From the NCBI GenBank assembly GCA_028583405.1, contig CM053258.1, positions 5,285,238-5,349,237 of the forward strand: 64,000 bases of DNA, in the 5' to 3' direction. This document shows positions 58,906 through 64,000 of this stretch, in pieces. The position numbers and the translations under genes were made by a program. Position 1 is the first letter of the stretch. The number at the start of each line of letters is the position of its first letter. The DNA comes from Pogonophryne albipinna. Lineage: Eukaryota > Chordata > Actinopteri > Perciformes > Artedidraconidae. The notes under the pieces are model-generated. The model was not told where the DNA came from. It did no database searches and saw nothing but the letters and a program-made list of their open reading frames with translations.

Positions 58906-59388
58906 GTGCCCGTACTGCTACTCCAAACTCTTCACCCAAATGCATTCATCACCATCACTGGGGATTTTAACCATGCTAAACTAGACAAATCTCTGCCAAC
59001 ATTCACACAGTATGTGAAATGCGCCACTAGGGGCAATAATACACTGGATCTTTTATATGCTAATACCAAGGATGCATATTGTGCCACTGCCCTCCCCCCC
59101 TGGGCAGATCTGACCACAACCTCGTCTTTTTGGCACCTAAATATGTCCCTCTGGTTCAGAGGCAGCATATCCACCAGGACTGTGAGGAAGTGGACTCCGG
59201 AGGCCAATGAGGCTCTACAGGACTGCTTCAAGACCACTGACTGGGAGGTGCTTTGTGTGCCACATGGAGAGGACATTAACAACATGACTGACTGCATCAC
59301 AGCATACATCAACTTCTGTGAGCAACATTACCGGCTAAAACGGTCAACTGTTTCCCCAACAATAAACCCTGGATTACTGGTGACCTGA
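58906..59388 (+). pseudogene. LINE endonuclease C-terminal part and linker
   Basis: Residues ITITGDFNHAKLD and NNTLDLLYAN are the G-D-F-N-H and L-D-L motifs of apurinic endonuclease-like LINE nucleases. The expected S-D-H-N motif lies near 59105-59120 but in another frame, after a C-run frameshift at about 59093. A second shift near 59165 returns to this frame (TRTVRKWTPEANEALQ). The N-terminal catalytic half is deleted. Confidence 0.75.
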
Positions 59389-59849
59389 AAACTCTTTTAA
59401 ATAAGAAAAAGGAAGCTTTTAAGTCTGGGAACAAATCACTGCTGAAGAGTATCCAGCATGAGCTGAGGGACAAGCTGAGGAGGGGCAGAGATTCCTACAG
59501 GAAGAAGCTGGAGGCCAAGCTCCAGCAGAACAAGCAGGGATGTCTGGGCTGGGATGAAGGCCATTACTGGCTTCAAAGGGAGAGACAGACTGACTGTGGG
59601 CACCCTGGAGAGGGCCAACGAGCTGAACACCTTCTTCAATAGGTTTAGCTCTCCGCCCGCTGCTGTCTCCTCCACCTCCACTTCACACCTCACCTCCACC
59701 ACTCAGCCTGGCTTCAGCATCCCCCCTCTGCTCACCTTGCAAGGCTGCTGGCCCTGATGGTATCAGCCCCAGGGTCCTGAGGACCTGTGCCCGCCAGCTG
59801 TCTCCTGTTCTCCAACACCTGTTCAACCTGAGCCTGCACCTGGAGACCA

Positions 59850-60128
59850 ATGCTGTGGAAGACGCCCTGCGTTGTTCCTGTCCCTAAAAAGACGACTCCT
59901 TCTGGGCTCAATGACTATCGCCCAGTAGCACTCACATCTCATGTGATGAAGGTGCTGGAGAGACTGGTCTTGGCCCATCTCAGACCGCAGGTGAGATCAT
60001 TCCTAGACCCTCTACAATTTGCCTACCAGCCTCACCTGGGGGTGGACAATGCCATTATTTACCTGCTGCAGCGTGCTCACTCATACCTGGATGGATCGGG
60101 TTGCACTGTGAGAATCACCTTTTTTTGA
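59850..60128 (+). pseudogene. LINE reverse transcriptase, N-terminal part
   Basis: LNDYRPVALTSHVMKVLERL and FLDPLQFAYQPHLGVDNAII are the finger motifs of Rex1-like reverse transcriptase. The frame is lost in a T-run at 60118-60125, directly before the catalytic motif A (FDFSSAFNTI), which continues in another frame. Confidence 0.85.
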
Positions 60129-60186
60129 TTTCTCCAGCGCATTCAACACGATCCAGCCACGGCTACTGAGTGACAAGCTGCAGGCT

Positions 60187-60513
60187 ATGAGGGTAAACTC
60201 GTCCACCATCTCCTGGATTACCAACTACCTCACGGACAGACCACAGTACGTCCGGCTGGGCAGTGTGCTGTCTGATGTGGTGGTTGGTAGTATAGGAGCC
60301 CCACAGGGGACTGTGCTGTCTCCTTTCCTGTTCACCTTATACACCTCTGACTTTCAATACAACTCAGAGTCATGCCACCTGCAGAAGTTTTCGGATGACT
60401 CTGCAGTGGTAGGGTGTATAAGGGATGGACGGGAGGAGGAGTACAGAGCGCTGGTGGACTGGAGGAAATCATCTGCTTCTGAATGTGGCCAAGACCAGAG
60501 AGATGGTCATTGA
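60187..60513 (+). pseudogene. LINE reverse transcriptase, palm
   Basis: It contains WITNYLTDRPQYVRLGSVLS, GAPQGTVLSPFLFTLYTSDF (motif B) and HLQKFSDDSAVVGC. F-S-D-D (60388-60399) is the catalytic motif C, in the form usual for Rex1. Motif A lies upstream in the same frame (about 60126-60155). The frame shifts around 60462 (ALVDW...). The two catalytic Asp residues are intact even though the gene is broken. Confidence 0.85.
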
Positions 60514-61099
60514 TTTCAGGAGGAAGAGGACGTCTCCTCCTCTGCCCCTGTGCATTCTAGGAGAGGATGTGGCTGTTGTGGAGAACTACAAGTACCTGGG
60601 AGTGCACTTAGGCAATGGGCTGAATTGGAGGATCAACACTGACACTGTGTACAAGAAGGGGATGAGCAGACTCTATTTTCTGAGGAAGCTGAGATCCTTC
60701 CACGTGTGCAGCAAGATGCTGGAGATCTTCTACCAGTCTGTTGTGTCCAGTGCACTCTTCTTTGCTGCGGTCTGCTGGGGGGGCAGCATCAGAGCGGGTG
60801 ACACCAGCAGGATCAATAAACTGATCAGGAAAGCTGGGTCTGTCATCGGCATCAAGCTGGACCCCTTTGAAGCTGTGGTGGAGAGGAGGACACTGAACAG
60901 GCTGTTGTCCATGATGGATAACCCCACCCATCCTCTCCACCTGCAGCTGGACAGTCAGCGGAGCTCTTTCTCCAACAGACTGCTGCAGCTCCGCTGTCAC
61001 AAGGACCGATACAGGAACACATTCCTGCCCACTGCAATAACTCTGTACAATAAATCACCTCTGGCTGGAAGAGAACTCTCTGCTCTTCTCTTGGAATAA
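60425..61099 (+). pseudogene. LINE reverse transcriptase, thumb and C-terminus
   Basis: HLLLNVAKTREMVIDFRRKR, ENYKYLGVHLGNGLNW, SRLYFLRKLRSFHVCSKMLE and RINKLIRKAGSVIGIKLDPF are the conserved post-palm segments. The stop at 61097-61099 is probably the natural end, as the 3' UTR starts there. The same ending is found in the copy at 49361. Confidence 0.85.
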
Positions 61100-61322
61100 A
61101 ACCATGTTGTACATTTTACACATATAATCTGTTCAATATTTTATATTTAATATTCCATATGTCATATATTTATGTATATAATATATATTTGTATAATATC
61201 TACATGTATATTATTCTTGTTTCTTTCTAGTTTTATTGTAAAATGCCTTGTCTTTTATGTTGCTGCAACACATTTTTTTTCTCCCAAATTGGGATCAATA
61301 AAGTACCATCTTATCTTATCTT

Positions 61323-62181
61323 AACATAGACTGTTGTGTTGAGGAGGTGGAGACATCCTCTCGTCCTGCCTCAGGTCGTCCAGTACCTGATGCTTCCTCC
61401 AGCATCTGCTCCCCATTCCAAAGACCCCAGAGCACAGGGCCCCTCAGTGGGAGGAAGAGTCACGTTATATGTGAGCCTGTCTCCGAGCGAGAAGCTTTAC
61501 AAAGGGCAAAAAACAGACTGACGAAAAGTTCAGTAGATTTATGTTGATCATTGATGTTGGTCCTGCAGCAGATTGAAATAGATGACATTCTGCCCAAAGG
61601 AAGAAATGTGAAAGCTTCTGGTTTGAAGGTGGCTTTGTGCCAGATTGACGATATATCATGAAGGAACAGAAGGATTTAGCAGGAAGTAGATTGTAGTATT
61701 GGCCTTGAGCGTGGCATTGGTATGTCTCAATATATGGCTGTGCTTCTGTTGATGATGTTAGGTGGGTTCAAGGAGCTAAAAAAGTTGGACAATATTTCAA
61801 TGCGTCATGCTGGGTTCAAACTACACCTAAACACTGATATTACAAAGTTAAGATAAGACTTGTCATGCATCAGCGCAAAAACATATTATCTCTTTTGGCT
61901 CTAATAAGTATTATTCCTCATTGTCTCTCTCTTTTCACACTCCATGTGTTTACTGTACCAACTAAATGGATGTATTATGTTGATGTAGTGCAAGCCGTTT
62001 GTCCTATTGCGCTTAGATAAGCGGGGGGGTGCATCTGACGAAGAGATAGGTTGTTGTGCTCCCTATCGCTGTTTCTTATCCTATATCTAATAGAACTGCT
62101 TGGGTCTTGATAGATTGAGTGGAGAAGTTCATGAGATCTTTCTAGAGGGTTATCAAGAATAACTTTTATCCAATGACCTTT
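61323..62181. other. Unassigned DNA
   Basis: The GC-richer start (61340-61500) is open in two + frames without known domains. The rest is AT-rich. No repeat is recognised. Confidence 0.4.
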
Positions 62182-62653
62182 TCCCTCTCTGTCTGTGTCT
62201 GTGTATTCTCTTGTTCCGATTAACCCAGCCAAATCTTTTTTCTTCTTTTGTATCTATATCTACGGGGGGATCCGGAGTCGAGGCTGATCCTCTTGCTGTA
62301 GTCCTGTGTCTTGGATCCTCTATCCTGAGTTCTGGATTAAGTCGTGGACTTCGGGTCGTGGCTGAACCTGTCTCTGCGGTCCTGCCTTGGGTCTCGTCAT
62401 GCTGCTTCCCTGATGGCTTCCACAGGATTGTAGCTGACATCCTCGTGGATTCATCTTCTTATTACAGACACATGCATTTCCTAACATTCTATCTATATGC
62501 TGTAAAATGTATTATCTCTTCGATTTACACACGGCATCTATTGCACGTCTGTCCGTCCTGGGAGAGGGATCCCTCCTCTGTTGCTCTCCCTGAGGTTTCT
62601 CCCATGTTCCCTTTAAACTGTGGGTTTTCTCTGGAAGTTTTTCCTTGTACGTT
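62182..62653 (+). mobile_element. LINE 3' UTR fragment
   Basis: It aligns with 51338-51740 of the nested LINE: TTCCGATTAACCCAGC, GGGGATCCGGAGTC, ATCCTCGTGGATTCATCTTC, GTCCGTCCTGGGAGAGGGAT and GTTTTTCCTTGTACG. It stops before the 3' terminus, so the end was lost. Confidence 0.8.
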
Positions 62654-64000
62654 TTTTGTTGTTTATCTGAAGGACTGAGAAACAAAGAGGTGCAGGTGGA
62701 AGGCTAAGGATTTCCAATGAGGCACAGGAAGCAGCAGTTACAAACTGGGTTTTGGCAAACAATGCATCCCACTTAGAGAGATCCGAAGCATAGTAACTAT
62801 GTGCTGAGATGCATGTTGCACAATGTTAGTTTTGAATAAAATATGTCATTTGTATTTCTTCACTTACTGTATTTCTGTAAACTCAAGCAATCTTTCTCTG
62901 CAGAAACCTCTCTGTACAGAGCATAGCCCATAACAGATGAAAGTGCTTTAGAGTATGCTCAGCAGTGTGTAGCTGGGTGGTCAAACAATCTAGTATTATG
63001 AATGAAGTGTGTTATATCTGGTGCTAAACTTTGCATTTGGTAAGTGTTTATGTAGTTTTGAGTGCAGTTCTTCATTTAGCAGGAGAAATTAGGAGTTTTG
63101 CACTTTGGGTGTGTGGTTTTGTGAATTGTGTTTAGTGTTCTGAGAAACTGAGCAATTAAAAAAAAAAAAAAAAAAACTGTAATTTGTCTGTCAGCAGGAT
63201 TAATTAAAAACGACTGACCTGACATTCATGAGATTTTGAGGTTACCGTACAATACATTTAGTATAAACTATTATTTCATATTAACATCAATATGTCACCA
63301 TGGTCTTTTACAAAGTCAAAGCATAATCCTAAGAGAAAAACAGGGCATATTTGGTGAAAAGAAAAACAAACAGCATGCTTCATTTGTCCCAGGTCATGCA
63401 GTCAGAGGCCCATAGACACTTACTTCTCACTATCAATCACCTGCAAATATTAAGATTTAATCTCAAATGTGTGTGACTACTTTGAGTTAATGATTCAAGG
63501 GAAGAAAAGCTTTCTTATTATGAGTCCATACAGTTTCTTAATGATACAGGAAAGGCTGTTTCAAACTACATCGTGGCAATATAATCAGAGAAAGCCATAC
63601 TAGAAAGTACAATCAGTTGGTAGAGAGAGATTTCTTAAGTGCTCTGTGGAGATGTAAACCACACACACACTCTCACACACACGGCTTGTGGACAGGATTT
63701 GTGGATCAATGAAACCAGTGTGTTCCCAAGACTAAACGAGACGGCATCTGGTTCGTCTCAGAAGTGTGTCCACCAAACCTCAACCCCTTTCCGCGCGTTA
63801 TGTAATATTTACACACTTTGATAAATGACATAACAATCACCTTCTAAACAAAGATAAAATAACTTTTTTTCTGACTAAACTGTTTGTTAATTGTGTGAGG
63901 TTATAATCCAATGTGCAAATGTATGCATACAGTAACGTGTGGACACTTTATACCTTTGTTTAAATCACCTGATTTATACAAGACTTTGAACCCTTTCGAT
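62654..64000. other. Unassigned DNA to window end
   Basis: An A19 tract lies at 63158-63176, and short (CA) runs lie near 63661. No gene is recognised. Confidence 0.5.

Larger units (their letters stand above)
58647..61322 (+). mobile_element. Rex1-like non-LTR retrotransposon (LINE), decayed
   Basis: It starts near GTCTCGGCGCCGTGC, a typical 5' UTR start. It runs through an N-terminal frame (GIVYSREQLIALCP), an endonuclease tail, a linker, a reverse transcriptase and its C-terminal region. A short 3' UTR ends CCCAAATTGGGATCAATAAA plus (ATCTT)n. Residues such as HLQKFSDDSAVVGC and RLYFLRKLRSFHVC fit the Rex1/Babar group of the CR1-L2 branch. Most of the endonuclease (about 58925-58940 junction) is deleted and at least four frameshifts are present. 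It cannot move by itself. Confidence 0.85.

Overview
This is AT-rich, intron-like or intergenic DNA from a teleost fish, most likely a percomorph. The evidence is the repeat content: Rex1-like and L2-like LINEs, tRNA-derived SINEs with a teleost-type tail, many hAT and TTAA-target DNA transposons, long CA and AT microsatellites, and no operon-like gene order. No complete host gene is visible. At most two short open blocks with good splice sites, both on the + strand (28409-28571 and 35277-35441), could be exons of a host gene; neither was recognised.

Layout. 0-6 kb: unique DNA with one clean hAT MITE (1895-2336, 8-bp target duplication), a SINE and two LINE tails. 6.3-19.15 kb: a 12.8-kb span whose ends carry the same 14-nt inverted termini and a perfect 7-bp direct repeat. 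It is packed with a BED-finger hAT remnant, a recent 0.75-kb tandem duplication, a TTAA element, two 0.5-kb tandem units, a minisatellite, an integrase/transposase-like ORF (15151-15840), a SINE and a 372-bp palindrome. 19-25 kb: mostly unique DNA. 25.1-26.7 kb: one hAT inside another. 27.2-27.6 kb: a 416-bp relative of the 12.8-kb element. 30.65-33.45 kb: two TTAA-type elements head to tail with a hAT wedged between them. 35.6-38.3 kb: a four-deep nest (hAT, MULE-like, TTAA-type, 0.4-kb MITE), each layer with its own target duplication. 38-50 kb: mostly unique, with a 71-bp near-perfect hairpin, one TTAA element and LINE tails. 50.8-52.3 kb: an L2-like LINE split by another LINE. 53.83-53.995 kb: an 83-unit CA repeat. 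58.6-61.3 kb: a 2.7-kb decayed Rex1-like LINE with endonuclease and reverse-transcriptase remnants. 62.2-62.65 kb: a further LINE fragment.

The coding remnants (BED fingers, an integrase core, LINE reverse transcriptase and a transposon first exon) all serve DNA or RNA transposition, and nearly all are broken. The window reads as a long intron or gene-poor region shaped by repeated nested insertion. Family names rest on recalled motifs and termini; no database search was possible.
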